Numbered from the stretch's first letter, positions 25,260-33,790 are shown. The stretch: 64,000 nt of DNA from Salsuginibacillus kocurii DSM 18087 (GCF_000377705.1 NZ_KB898624.1:302516-366515), one strand, 5' to 3'. Program-made: numbers and translations. Notes: generated from the letters alone by a model not told the origin.

Positions 25260-26618
25260 TTAGTAAGTCTGCATGTACTGCTCGCGCTCCCAAGGGTGAA
25301 CTTGGGTACGGAACATGTCCCATTCGATTTCTTTTGCTTCGATGAGATGTTGGATTGCGTGTTCGCCGATAGCGTTTACGAGAACTTCGTTTTGCTTTAG
25401 GCTGTCGATCGCTTCTTTAAGCGTTGCCGGCAAGGCTTTAATGCCTTCCTCCTGGCGCTCTTCTTCGCTCATTACATAGATGTTACGATCTGTTGCTTCT
25501 GGTGCAGCTTTCTTGTTTTTAATCCCGTCAAGACCTGCTGCAAGCATTGCTGCCATTGCAAGGTACGGATTAGCTGCAGGGTCTGGGCTGCGAGCTTCAA
25601 TACGCGTACTCAAGCCACGGGAGTTTGGAACACGCACTAGTGGGCTGCGGTTTTTAAGGGACCATGCTACATAAACGGGAGCTTCATAGCCTGGAACAAG
25701 GCGCTTATAAGAGTTCACAATTGGGTTTGTGATCGCTGTGAACGCGTCCGCGTGCTCAAGAATACCTGCCATAAATTGCATCGCTGTTTCACTCAACTGC
25801 GTTTCTGTACTTTCATCGTAAAATGCATTTTGCTTTTCACCTTCGAACAAGGACATGTTGCAGTGCATACCGGAACCGTTAACGCCAAAGAGTGGCTTCG
25901 GCATAAAGGTTGCGTGCAATCCGTGCTTACGTGCGATCGTTTTGACCGCTAGCTTAAACGTTTGAATGTTATCACACGCTGTAATAGCATCAGCGTATTC
26001 AAAATCGATCTCGTGCTGTCCAGGTGCTACTTCGTGGTGAGAAGCTTCAATTTCAAAGCCCATGTCTTCAAGTTCAAGCACGATATCGCGACGGCAATTT
26101 TCACCAAGGTCTGTTGGTGCAAGGTCAAAGTAACCGCCTTTATCGTTTAATTCCAACGTTGGTTCGCCTTTTTCGTCGTTTTTAAAGAGGAAAAATTCTG
26201 GTTCAGGACCAATGTTAAAAGCGGTGTACCCCATTTCTTCAGCCTGCTTTAACACTCTTTTCAAGATGCCGCGAGGGTCGCCGGCGAATGGTGTTGGTTC
26301 GCCACCTGGCTTTTCGGATGGCTTGTACACGTCACAAATAAGACGCGCCACTTTCCCTTTCTCAGGGGTCCATGGGAAGATAACCCACGTATCCAAATCT
26401 GGATATAAGTACATGTCTGATTCTTCGATGCGAACAAACCCTTCAATCGAAGATCCATCAAACATCATTTGATTGTCTAATGCTTTTGTTAGTTGGTCTA
26501 CTGGAATTTCAACATTTTTGATGATCCCTTGAAGATCTGTGAATTGAAGACGGATAAATTTAACATCTTCTTCATCTGCCAAGCGTAAAATGTCTTCTCT
26601 TGAATACTTGCTTGTCAT
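25260..26618 (-). CDS. glnA: Glutamine synthetase, type I-alpha
   Basis: GlnA makes Gln from Glu, ammonia and ATP. The 452 residues carry [10 protein letters not shown], the metal-ligand and ATP region [19 protein letters not shown] and [13 protein letters not shown]. There is no adenylylation insert, as expected for Bacillus enzymes, which are controlled by feedback inhibition and interaction with GlnR/TnrA. It follows glnR by 85 bp in the standard glnRA operon. GGGGAGG precedes the ATG. Confidence 0.97.
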   Translation of the reverse strand: MTSKYSREDILRLADEEDVKFIRLQFTDLQGIIKNVEIPVDQLTKALDNQMMFDGSSIEGFVRIEESDMYLYPDLDTWVIFPWTPEKGKVARLICDVYKPSEKPGGEPTPFAGDPRGILKRVLKQAEEMGYTAFNIGPEPEFFLFKNDEKGEPTLELNDKGGYFDLAPTDLGENCRRDIVLELEDMGFEIEASHHEVAPGQHEIDFEYADAITACDNIQTFKLAVKTIARKHGLHATFMPKPLFGVNGSGMHCNMSLFEGEKQNAFYDESTETQLSETAMQFMAGILEHADAFTAITNPIVNSYKRLVPGYEAPVYVAWSLKNRSPLVRVPNSRGLSTRIEARSPDPAANPYLAMAAMLAAGLDGIKNKKAAPEATDRNIYVMSEEERQEEGIKALPATLKEAIDSLKQNEVLVNAIGEHAIQHLIEAKEIEWDMFRTQVHPWEREQYMQTY

Positions 26619-26703
26619 TTAATAGGTCCTCCCCTAGATCTCTAATGGAATATGTGAACTCCAGGCCCTGCTGCATACAGGCAGGCCGGAGTTGGCACCG
26701 AAT

Positions 26704-27087
26704 CTACCGATAAAATCTGGATAACTGGCCTTGAATCATCGATGGCTTTCCTTGCTTGGTGCCCATCATTACTTCCTGCCGGAGCAGACGGCGCAGTTCA
26801 TGATCTGACAAATCCTGTTTTACAGGCTGTTCTGCTGGCACTTGTTCCTTCATATTGAATATTTCTTTAATTCCTGCCATGTTAACCCCATCCTCGATTA
26901 ATCGCTTAATCTCAAGCAGACGGTCCACATCACGAAATGAAAACAAGCGCTGATTCCCTTCAGTACGAGCTGGTTCGATCAACCCATGCTCTTCGTAATA
27001 ACGAATTTGTCGAGGTGACAATTCTGTCAGCTTTTTCACAATGCTAATTGGAAATAATGGCATGTTACGACGTTCTGCATCGTTCAT
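26704..27087 (-). CDS. glnR: Nitrogen regulator GlnR (MerR family)
   Basis: GlnR represses glnRA and other nitrogen genes when Gln is plentiful. The 127-residue protein has the MerR-type helix-turn-helix with [20 protein letters not shown] and [10 protein letters not shown], and a C-terminal tail ending in SRFYR that senses glutamine synthetase. The ATG at 27087 has GAGGAGG eight bases upstream; an ATG at 27093 is too close to that site. A GlnR box lies 66 bp upstream. Confidence 0.95.
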   Translation of the reverse strand: MNDAERRNMPLFPISIVKKLTELSPRQIRYYEEHGLIEPARTEGNQRLFSFRDVDRLLEIKRLIEDGVNMAGIKEIFNMKEQVPAEQPVKQDLSDHELRRLLRQEVMMGTKQGKPSMIQGQLSRFYR

Positions 27088-27152
27088 AGCCATGCCCTCC
27101 TCTATCTATCTTGTAACCTACTTTACAACATGTAAGCTTTTCAGTCAATAGA

Positions 27153-27169
27153 TGTTAACTTTGTTTACA
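27153..27169. promoter_or_regulatory. GlnR/TnrA box upstream of glnR
   Basis: TGTTA-ACTTTGT-TTACA matches the TGTNA-N7-TNACA consensus at every fixed base. Confidence 0.85.
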
Positions 27170-27179
27170 TGAATTATTT

Positions 27180-27585
27180 TTAGTTTTTCGACAAAATGCG
27201 TTCAAGCTATAATATAACTCTTTATTACTGCTTTAATTTAGGTCGTTGGAGGCGTTCCCTTATGGAGGTACGTAATAAGGTGATGTTCGTTTCCCCGTAC
27301 TACTTGCTGCGCGCACACGAAATACCTCGTACACTGAGCCTGCGCAAGTTTGCTTTTCATAGAGAAATCCCACTTCGAGAGTTGCTCTGCAGGGTCTTGC
27401 CCTGACTTCATTTTCCCCAGGAACCCTCACTTGTTCCGGTTTCATCAAGTATTTCTGACAATGCAATTAACGGTGAATGGCCTTTTCAGCAGACTTCTCT
27501 CGCCTTCCGCTCCATTCAACATTGCCCTTTTACAGCCTCTTTAAATAAAAGGGCCTATTTGGTTGTATTTTCCCCAAGAAGTAAA
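27180..27585. repeat. Non-coding gap with a dispersed-repeat remnant (minus orientation, about 27340-27430)
   Basis: No gene is supported. On the minus strand 27388-27397 reads AGACCCTGCA, followed by an AGCAACTC..AAG block. The same ten bases begin the repeat copy at 43056-43065. The gap between glnR and ynbB is otherwise featureless. Confidence 0.4.
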
Positions 27586-27616
27586 TAAAAAACCGCTAGC
27601 AGCTAGCGGCTTTTTA
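27586..27616. terminator. Bidirectional terminator overlapping the ynbB stop
   Basis: CCGCTAGC-A-GCTAGCGG with A/T-runs on both sides. Confidence 0.88.
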
Positions 27617-28868
27617 TTTGCCAAATGGCATCAAGTGCAGATAATACAGCGATTTTCACATGGCTGTACGTTAATCCGCCCTGTACATAAGCGCTAAATG
27701 GTGGGCGCACTGGTCCATCTGCGCTTAATTCAATGCTTGCTCCTTGTATAAATGTTCCTGCTGCCATAATAACCTCGTCTTCATAACCAGGCATGGGCGA
27801 AGGAAGTGGTGAAACCGTCGAATCAATCGGGGAGTAGCGCTGAATTTGCTGGCAGAATGTAACCATTTGGTCTTGGCTATGAAAATGTACGGCTTGGATT
27901 AAATCTGTGCGTTCGGTCTGCCAATGAGGCGTTGTTTCAAAACCAGCTTCAGAAAGCAAAGCTGCAGTAAAAATAGCTCCCTTCAGCGCTTCCCCCACAA
28001 CATGTGGAGCCATAAACAATCCTTGATACATTAGCGGTAATTCAGCTAATGTAGCGCCTCCTTCCCGGCCAAGGCCAGGAGCTGCCAATATGTCTGCTGC
28101 TTCATCGACCAGCTCTTTATTCCCCGCTATGTACCCGCCTGTCCGGGCCAAACCGCCACCCGGGTTTTTAATCAACGAACCTGCCACAAGATCAGCGCCC
28201 ACGTGGCCAGGTTCTTTTTCTTCTACAAACTCTCCGTAACAATTATCTACAAACGTAAGTACATCAGGCGCTGCTTGTTTGACAGTCGTTATGACTTGTT
28301 CTATCTCTTGAATAGAAAAAGAAGGGCGGCTATCATACCCTCGCGAGCGTTGAATAGCCACTGCTTTCGTTTGCGGGCTGATCACTCTCTCCAGCATTTC
28401 TAGGTCGGGATAACCGGTGCTTGTAAGCGGAAGGACAGTTACTTTAACTCCGAGTTTGCGCAGCGACCGTTTTTCTTCCCCGCTTAAGCCAAGCACGGTC
28501 TGGAGCGTATCATAAGGCGTGCCTGTTGCACAGATGATCTCATCACCCGGCTGGACTAACGCGTGGAGGGCCGTTGAAATCGCATGAGTGCCAGAAATAA
28601 ATTGTGAGCGCACGATTGCATCCTCTTGGCCAAAGAGACTGGCATAAATAGCATCAAGTGCTTCACGCCCTATGTCATCATAGCCGTAGCCAGTCGTTCC
28701 CTGCAGATGATGTGTCGCTATCTGCTCGTGCCGGAATGCTCGCAGTACAGCAGCTTGATTCGTCTCTACCGTAGCTTGAATACGGGTGAACCGCTCATGC
28801 AGTTGCTCATCCACCTTATCTGCGAGCTGTTTAATATCTGTACTATACGTTAGGTCATTGATCCACAT
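27603..28868 (-). CDS. ynbB: Methionine gamma-lyase-like PLP enzyme YnbB (aluminium resistance family)
   Basis: The 421-residue protein belongs to the PLP fold-type I family annotated as Met gamma-lyase-like or aluminium resistance protein. It has TFVDNCYGEF followed by the PLP-lysine region VAGSLIKNPGGGLARTGGYI. The true reaction of the family is uncertain. It lies between hflX and glnR, as in B. subtilis (ynbA-ynbB-glnR-glnA), and follows hflX by 12 bp. AAGGAGT precedes the ATG. Confidence 0.92.
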   Translation of the reverse strand: MWINDLTYSTDIKQLADKVDEQLHERFTRIQATVETNQAAVLRAFRHEQIATHHLQGTTGYGYDDIGREALDAIYASLFGQEDAIVRSQFISGTHAISTALHALVQPGDEIICATGTPYDTLQTVLGLSGEEKRSLRKLGVKVTVLPLTSTGYPDLEMLERVISPQTKAVAIQRSRGYDSRPSFSIQEIEQVITTVKQAAPDVLTFVDNCYGEFVEEKEPGHVGADLVAGSLIKNPGGGLARTGGYIAGNKELVDEAADILAAPGLGREGGATLAELPLMYQGLFMAPHVVGEALKGAIFTAALLSEAGFETTPHWQTERTDLIQAVHFHSQDQMVTFCQQIQRYSPIDSTVSPLPSPMPGYEDEVIMAAGTFIQGASIELSADGPVRPPFSAYVQGGLTYSHVKIAVLSALDAIWQIKSR

Positions 28869-28880
28869 AATAGACTCCTT

Positions 28881-30131
28881 CTACGCCTGCATATACTGTT
28901 GAATTTGTCCCCAAAGGGCATGATCAGAATATACGTAGCCTTTCACATCATAAACTTCACGTTCTTCATTAAACTCAAAATCTTCGACAAGCGTTTCATT
29001 GCGCAACCGGTAGTACAGCTTGCCTTCCTCTGCCGGCAGCTGCACGTGATAATAAATCATTTCTTCTTTTACGAGCCGTTCCATTTCTTCTTTTAAGCGG
29101 ACAACGTCCTGTTGATCATAAGCGCTCACAGCAAGAACATGCTCACGTGGCAGGAACGGAGCAGCTTGTTCATCTGTGAGCTGGTCCGTTTTATTTAAAA
29201 CAGTAAGCGTTGGCAGGTGATCCACTTGTAGTTCTGTGAGTAGCTTTTCTACCGTTTTCATGTGTTCATCCATCCGTTCATCGGTAGCATCAACGACATG
29301 AATGAGTACATTTGCGTACGTAAGCTCGTCCAATGTGGCACGAAAAGCTGCGACAAGGGTGGTAGGCAAATCTTGAATAAACCCTACCGTATCACTAAGG
29401 AGGGCCTGATAGCCTGAAGGCAGCTGCACACTTCTTGTCAGCGGATCTAATGTAGCAAATAATTGATCTTCAGCATGGGAGTCTGCTTCAGTTAACTGAT
29501 TTAACAACGTAGATTTTCCGGCGTTTGTATACCCTACTAAGGCAAATTGAGCCAGGTTCTGCTTTTGCCGTTCATCATGGTAGATGGTACGTCGCTTTTT
29601 TACATCTTCTAATTGTTTTTTTAACTCTGTCATGCGGCGATGAATATGACGGCGATCCGTCTCTAATTTTGTTTCACCAGGACCGCGGGTTCCGATGCCG
29701 CCCCCTAGTCTGGAAAGTGCTTCCCCCTGCCCAATAAGCCGGGGAAGCATATAGTTTAACTGCGCCAGTTCCACTTGAATTTTGCCTTCTTTTGTCCGTG
29801 CCCTGCTGGCAAAAATATCAAGAATCACTTGGGTGCGATCGATCACCGGCAGCTTCGTCTGCGATTGAATGCTTTGCACCTGGCCCGGAGAGAGTTCATC
29901 GTTAAAAACTAACAGGTCAAGTTCATTGGCTTCTGCTTCCTCTGCAATTTCAGCAATTTTTCCTTTACCGATATAGGTAGAAGGATGAATCTGATCTCGC
30001 TCTTGATAACGCACAAACTCTACTGTCCCTCTGGCTGCCTCTGTCAAAGCCCGCAATTCTTCGAGTGATGATTCAAAGGAAGAACGGTTTTCGCCTTTCA
30101 AGAAACAGCCCACAATCATAATTCGTTCCAC
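28881..30131 (-). CDS. hflX: Ribosome-associated GTPase HflX (YnbA)
   Basis: HflX binds the 50S subunit and splits stalled or hibernating ribosomes. The 416-residue protein has the N-terminal HflX domain (THPS-like IHPSTYIGKGK, GGIGTRGPGETKLE linker) and a G domain with GYTNAGKST, a DTVGF switch II and NKTD. The GTG at 30131 sits one base from the spoVK stop, so it is likely translated by coupling or from an internal ATG four codons later; both have only weak binding sites. Confidence 0.93.
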   Translation of the reverse strand: MERIMIVGCFLKGENRSSFESSLEELRALTEAARGTVEFVRYQERDQIHPSTYIGKGKIAEIAEEAEANELDLLVFNDELSPGQVQSIQSQTKLPVIDRTQVILDIFASRARTKEGKIQVELAQLNYMLPRLIGQGEALSRLGGGIGTRGPGETKLETDRRHIHRRMTELKKQLEDVKKRRTIYHDERQKQNLAQFALVGYTNAGKSTLLNQLTEADSHAEDQLFATLDPLTRSVQLPSGYQALLSDTVGFIQDLPTTLVAAFRATLDELTYANVLIHVVDATDERMDEHMKTVEKLLTELQVDHLPTLTVLNKTDQLTDEQAAPFLPREHVLAVSAYDQQDVVRLKEEMERLVKEEMIYYHVQLPAEEGKLYYRLRNETLVEDFEFNEEREVYDVKGYVYSDHALWGQIQQYMQA

Positions 30132-30132
30132 T

Positions 30133-30560
30133 CTATATCATCCATCCTTTCCCATCTGTTTCTGCATCTGCAACATCTTCTTTTTCAATACGCTTTAACG
30201 TGAGTTCATCATATTTTTTTCCCGTTTCAAGTAATCGAATCGCTTGAGAACGTATCATTCGCTCTACAGCGTGGCGAACAAATCGACCATTACTGAATGT
30301 GCGGGGGTTTCGGTACCGTTCTTTCTGGATGAGCTTTGTCAGCTGCTCTCTTGCCTGGTCTGTCAAATAAAAATCCCGGCTCCGCAAAATTCCATCAGCA
30401 ATTTTTAGAAGTTCAGCCACTGAATAAGATGGGAAATCAACAACGATTGGGAACCGGGAAGGCAGACCGGAATTCATTGAAAAAAACCGTTCCATTTCTT
30501 CTGGGTATCCTGCCAATACAGCAATAAATTGTTTATGGCGGTCTTCCATAGCTTTCACTA
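30133..30560 (-). CDS. spoVK: spoVK 3' part (C-terminal half of the AAA ATPase), separated by the intervening element
   Basis: This open segment has no start of its own. It begins at the recombination core and encodes VKAMEDRHKQF, the arginine-finger region GLPSRFPIVVDFPSYSV and the C-terminal lid with FSNGRFVRHAVERMIRSQA, all matching the C-terminal half of SpoVK. Removal of 2,725 bp joins it in frame to the 5' part at 33279-33790, giving 310 residues against about 322 in B. subtilis. Without excision no functional SpoVK can be made. It runs directly into hflX. Confidence 0.93.
30554..30560. repeat. Attachment core, hflX-proximal end
   Basis: TTCACTA (coding strand TAGTGAA). It overlaps the recombinase stop codon TAG at 30558-30560. 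The internal side continues TCGTT. Confidence 0.85.
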
Positions 30561-31940
30561 TCGTTCTTTTACCCCCTCTGCATGGCAAGGAAACCGAAGC
30601 GTAACCATCCACTGCCCTTGGTCTTGCAAACAAACCGTTTCTACAAATTGTTCCACAAGCTCTGCTTTTTGATCTGAAAGGATAACAGCTGGCCATTCAG
30701 AGACTGAGACGGAGCTGGGATCTGCTGTTGAACTCTTGCGTTTGCTTTCTTCTAATTCTTTTTCCAAGGTTTGAAAAGAGATGAGCCCTTGTTCGTAAAG
30801 CTTTTGTACACGAGCTCGCTCAAGTTTGGCTTGCTGATAAATGGCATCATCAATAAATATGTCGGCAACGGGAGGCAGGTCTTCCAAATATAAGGCATAA
30901 AGTTCTCTTTCTACTATTTCCCACAAGGCTTGTTCTACCCGTTCGACCTGTTGGTAAGCCATCTTACAATCCTTTGTTGCTATACGACGCTTACAAATAT
31001 AGTACAAGCGCCCTTTTCCTTTGTTCACCAAATGAAAAGGAGCCCCGCACTTACAACACAGCAAACCGGCAAACAGCCCCTTTTTTGCAGGCCGGGAAGA
31101 GCCTCTTTGTCTTTGTCTCATCAGCTGTTGGACCTGTTCAAACGTCTCTTCATCCACCAAAGCAGGGATCGGAAGCGGAAACTGTTCTTCTTTTGGCCTC
31201 GTACGCTTATAACCACTGTGATAATCGCATTTGTATGCCCAATACGTTCCTGTATAAGACGAATTCTGCAAAATCCGTCGAATCGTAGTGTCATACCAGA
31301 TTAAGCCTCTTGGTGCTGGCAGCTTATGCTCTTCCAATCGTTTGCGGATTGCCTGGATGGAAAGGCCCTTGCTTGCTTCTTGAAATAACCATTGAACCAC
31401 TGGCGCTGTACGTTTACAGCGCACCAGCCGATCTTCCTTCGTATCAAACCTATAACCATAGATCCGGGGGTCCATGCTTAGTTTGCCCGTTTTTTTTATT
31501 TTATCGAGCCGGCCCCGAATCGTGCGTTCGCGGATCTTTTCACGCTCATACTGGGCAAACATGCCGCGAAGCTGGTAATAAAGCATGCCTTCAGGTGAAT
31601 CTTTCCATTCAAAATGAATGAAAACAAGTTCCACTTGCTGGCTCCGCCATTCATCGGTTAAAAGTAATTGATGAGTTAGATTTCTCGCCAAACGGTCCGG
31701 GTCCGTAACGAGAATGTAAGCTGGCTTTTTCCCCTTTACATCATCCCGTAATTTCAAGAGGCCCGGACGTTCGAGGGTGGATCCGCTTTTTTCATCTGTA
31801 TATACAACGACGTCTGAGCGGCTATAACCAAGCTCAACTGCTTTATTTATTGTTGCTTCTATCTGCCCTTGCAGACTGTAGCCTTTTTGGGCCTGTTCTT
31901 CAGTTGAGACGCGGGCGTAAATAAAAGCAGGCCCTTTCAT
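30558..31940 (-). CDS. Large serine recombinase of the spoVK element (SpoIVCA-like)
   Basis: The 460-residue protein has the N-terminal serine-recombinase domain with nucleophile Ser12 in YARVSTEEQ and the conserved LVTDPDRLARN and EREKIRERT segments. A recombinase domain follows, then a zinc ribbon with CCKCGAPFH and YYICKRR..DC and a helical C-terminus. It is the same class as SpoIVCA, which excises skin. Its TAG stop lies inside the attachment core. Its ATG overlaps the stop of the 45-residue gene (ATGA), so the two are coupled. It should act in the mother cell at sporulation. Confidence 0.93.
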   Translation of the reverse strand: MKGPAFIYARVSTEEQAQKGYSLQGQIEATINKAVELGYSRSDVVVYTDEKSGSTLERPGLLKLRDDVKGKKPAYILVTDPDRLARNLTHQLLLTDEWRSQQVELVFIHFEWKDSPEGMLYYQLRGMFAQYEREKIRERTIRGRLDKIKKTGKLSMDPRIYGYRFDTKEDRLVRCKRTAPVVQWLFQEASKGLSIQAIRKRLEEHKLPAPRGLIWYDTTIRRILQNSSYTGTYWAYKCDYHSGYKRTRPKEEQFPLPIPALVDEETFEQVQQLMRQRQRGSSRPAKKGLFAGLLCCKCGAPFHLVNKGKGRLYYICKRRIATKDCKMAYQQVERVEQALWEIVERELYALYLEDLPPVADIFIDDAIYQQAKLERARVQKLYEQGLISFQTLEKELEESKRKSSTADPSSVSVSEWPAVILSDQKAELVEQFVETVCLQDQGQWMVTLRFPCHAEGVKER

Positions 31941-32074
31941 AAGGTCTTTTCCTTATCTTGAATGCCTTGCAGCCATTCTTCAAGCCGGCGTTTAGCTTCC
32001 GCTCTTGAAAACATATCGGAGCCTTTTACTTTTATCATCGGTTGCTTATGATCATTTTCCGTTACCTCGGGCAC
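31937..32074 (-). CDS. 45-residue protein coupled to the serine recombinase; candidate directionality or accessory factor
   Basis: A GTG at 32074 has AAGGAGG nine bases upstream. The frame encodes 45 residues including SDMFSRAEAKRRLEEWLQG, hydrophilic and helical, and ends with TGA overlapping the recombinase ATG. Excision by large serine recombinases usually needs a small directionality factor, and such genes are often adjacent. That role is inference from size and coupling. No homologue is recognised. Confidence 0.7.
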   Translation of the reverse strand: MPEVTENDHKQPMIKVKGSDMFSRAEAKRRLEEWLQGIQDKEKTL

Positions 32075-32086
32075 CGATATCCACCT

Positions 32087-32108
32087 CCTTACAGACACGT
32101 ATGTAAGG
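32087..32108 (-). promoter_or_regulatory. Inverted repeat overlapping the ribosome binding site of the 45-residue gene
   Basis: CCTTACA and TGTAAGG are separated by eight bases. In the transcript the second arm contains the AAGG of the AAGGAGG site, so the hairpin could hide the binding site. Alternatively it is a DNA operator. Confidence 0.45.
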
Positions 32109-32135
32109 AAGGGATTGTCTCATCACTAATCATCT

Positions 32136-33137
32136 TTACTCTTCATTTAAAGGTCGCCAAAACCGTTCGATAAAACGATTGGGATATTCTTTTGGCAAAG
32201 CACTTACTTGCTCCAACCGTTCCATTTGTTCTTCTGATAAACGCCAGCCGATCGCGCCGATATTTTCATCATACTGTTCGAGCGTTCTACAACCAACGAT
32301 AGGGGCAGTGACTTCAGGTTTTGCCAACTGCCAATTTAATGCTACTTGGGCAGGCGTTTTTCCAATTTCAGCTGCAATCTCTTCTACAACCGCCAAAATT
32401 TCAAAGTTTCGTGCCGAGCCTTTTGCTTCCCAGTTGTATTCACCTGGCTTATCGTTTGCCAACCGGCCTTCCATTGGACGTTCAGCTGCATTATACTTCC
32501 CGGTTAAAAAGCCCCCTCCTAATGGTGCCCACGGAATAAAACCTAGTTCTTCCTCTTTTACGAGCGATAATAATTCACGGTCCATTTCCCGGTGAACTAA
32601 ACTATATTGAGGTTGCACGGAAATGAACGGCACATAATGACGGCGGTCACTAATGGATAATCCCTTCATAATCTGCCAAGCCAAAAAATTGGAACAGCCA
32701 ACATAACGAACTTTCCCAGAGCGGACGAGATCGTCTAATGTGCGAAGCACTTCTTCCAATGGCGTTAAATGATCCCACACGTGCAGTTGGTATAAATCGA
32801 TATAATCTGTTTGCAAACGGCGCAAGCTTTGGTCCACACCATCCATTAAACGTTTCCGAGAGTAACCTACGTCGTTAACCCCTTCTCCTGTACGCATGCG
32901 CGCTTTTGTGGCCAGCACTACTTGATCACGCTTTTCCTTAATTGCTTTTCCGACAATTTCCTCAGAAGTTCCGTCTACATAAACATCAGCAGTATCAATA
33001 AAATTCCCGCCATCAGCTAAGAATCGGTCCATCATATGTATAGCTTCATCCTCTGGTGTAGCTCGTCCAAATGTCATCGTACCTAAACATAGCTCAGAAA
33101 CAGCAAGTCCTGATTTTCCTAAGGTTGTATAGCGCAT
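32136..33137 (-). CDS. Aldo/keto reductase carried inside the spoVK element
   Basis: The 333-residue protein is a (beta/alpha)8 NADPH-dependent reductase with the catalytic tetrad Asp48 and Tyr53 (NFIDTADVY), Lys78 (LATKAR) and His119 (YQLHVWD). GSARNFEI and the late cofactor region (PAQVALNWQL, APIVGCRT) are intact, so it looks functional. AAAGGAGAGG precedes the ATG. It is cargo with no evident link to excision. Because the mother cell is terminal, the gene remains in the vegetative and forespore genome. The substrate is unknown. Confidence 0.92.
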   Translation of the reverse strand: MRYTTLGKSGLAVSELCLGTMTFGRATPEDEAIHMMDRFLADGGNFIDTADVYVDGTSEEIVGKAIKEKRDQVVLATKARMRTGEGVNDVGYSRKRLMDGVDQSLRRLQTDYIDLYQLHVWDHLTPLEEVLRTLDDLVRSGKVRYVGCSNFLAWQIMKGLSISDRRHYVPFISVQPQYSLVHREMDRELLSLVKEEELGFIPWAPLGGGFLTGKYNAAERPMEGRLANDKPGEYNWEAKGSARNFEILAVVEEIAAEIGKTPAQVALNWQLAKPEVTAPIVGCRTLEQYDENIGAIGWRLSEEQMERLEQVSALPKEYPNRFIERFWRPLNEE

Positions 33138-33247
33138 GCTTATTCCTCTCCTTTACTATCGATAGTTTAACATCATGCGGTCAATTAAATTTGGCAAAAC
33201 ACAGCAAATTTATCCGTACATATTGTAGCATGTTCCTCTCCTTTCCA

Positions 33248-33790
33248 TCACCTCTTAGGTGGTTTGCAAACGATAGTCTTCACTAAAGTATCAACCGCTT
33301 CCTTGCCAAAATCTTGTTCTCCTCCCCGGGACAGAGCATACGCTTCATCAATAAACAGCAGTCCGCCTTCTGCCTTTTTGATAAGGTCCCGGGTTTTTTG
33401 CGCTGTTTGTCCAATATACTCCCCAACCAAGTCGGCCCGCTCTGCTTCCACTAAATGCCCTTTTTCTAACACGCCAATTTCTTGAAATAATTCTGCCATT
33501 AACCTGGCTGCCGTTGTTTTTCCCGTTCCAGGTTCTCCGGTGAATACCATATGCAATGCATGTTGTTCATGGTTAAGACCTGCTTGACGGCGTTTATCAC
33601 TAATATAAATCCAGGCATAGACTTCTCGTAAAATACGTTTCCATTCCGTAAGTCCAATTAAGTCAGAGGCTTTTTGTTCTATTTTATATAAGGCAGTATG
33701 TTCTTCAGGACGGAATCTCTCTTTCTTTTCAGGTAATGGCTCTGTCATTTGTACCCGAATGCTAGCTTCTCTTACTCGCTCACGATTCAC
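33248..33790 (-). CDS. spoVK: spoVK 5' part (N-terminal half with Walker A and B), interrupted at codon 171
   Basis: SpoVK is a mother-cell AAA-type ATPase needed for spore maturation. From a GTG at 33790 (GAGGAGGG upstream) it encodes a helical N-terminus, Walker A GEPGTGKTT (85-93), AERADLVGEYIGQTAQKTRD and Walker B LLFIDEAYALSRGG (144-157), then EAVDTLVK. True SpoVK sequence ends at Lys171 within the core at 33279-33285. The nine residues after it are read from the element before a TGA at 33248, so the uninterrupted product would be a truncated 180-residue protein. Confidence 0.95.
   Translation of the reverse strand: MNRERVREASIRVQMTEPLPEKKERFRPEEHTALYKIEQKASDLIGLTEWKRILREVYAWIYISDKRRQAGLNHEQHALHMVFTGEPGTGKTTAARLMAELFQEIGVLEKGHLVEAERADLVGEYIGQTAQKTRDLIKKAEGGLLFIDEAYALSRGGEQDFGKEAVDTLVKTIVCKPPKR
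33279..33285. repeat. Attachment core, spoVK-promoter end
   Basis: TTCACTA, identical to 30554-30560. The internal side reads AACGATAGTC, the inverted partner of ACTATCGTT at the other end. Confidence 0.85.

Larger units (their letters stand above)
30554..33285. mobile_element. spoVK intervening (skin-like) element, 2,725 bp, flanked by TTCACTA cores
   Basis: The element splits spoVK after codon 171 between the Walker B motif and the arginine-finger region. The 7-bp core TTCACTA occurs at 30554-30560 and 33279-33285. Recombination there rebuilds GTG AAA GCT ATG GAA, giving DTLVKAMED, which agrees with the family's DTLVK.MED. The excised circle would carry AACGATAGT-CTTC-ACTATCGTT, a perfect 9-bp inverted repeat. 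Cargo: large serine recombinase, a 45-residue coupled protein and an aldo/keto reductase, all on the spoVK strand. Known parallels are skin in sigK and the interruptions of spsM, gerE and spoVFB. The restored frame argues for programmed excision rather than gene loss. Confidence 0.92.

Noticed and set aside
27107-27135. Possible second GlnR site with TGTAAAGTAGGTTACA on the minus strand
   Set aside because: The spacing is one base short of the TGTNA-N7-TNACA consensus.
30561-30696. Apparent N-terminal extension of the spoVK 3' part
   Set aside because: These codons are the second frame of the recombinase 3' end; true spoVK sequence begins at the recombination core.
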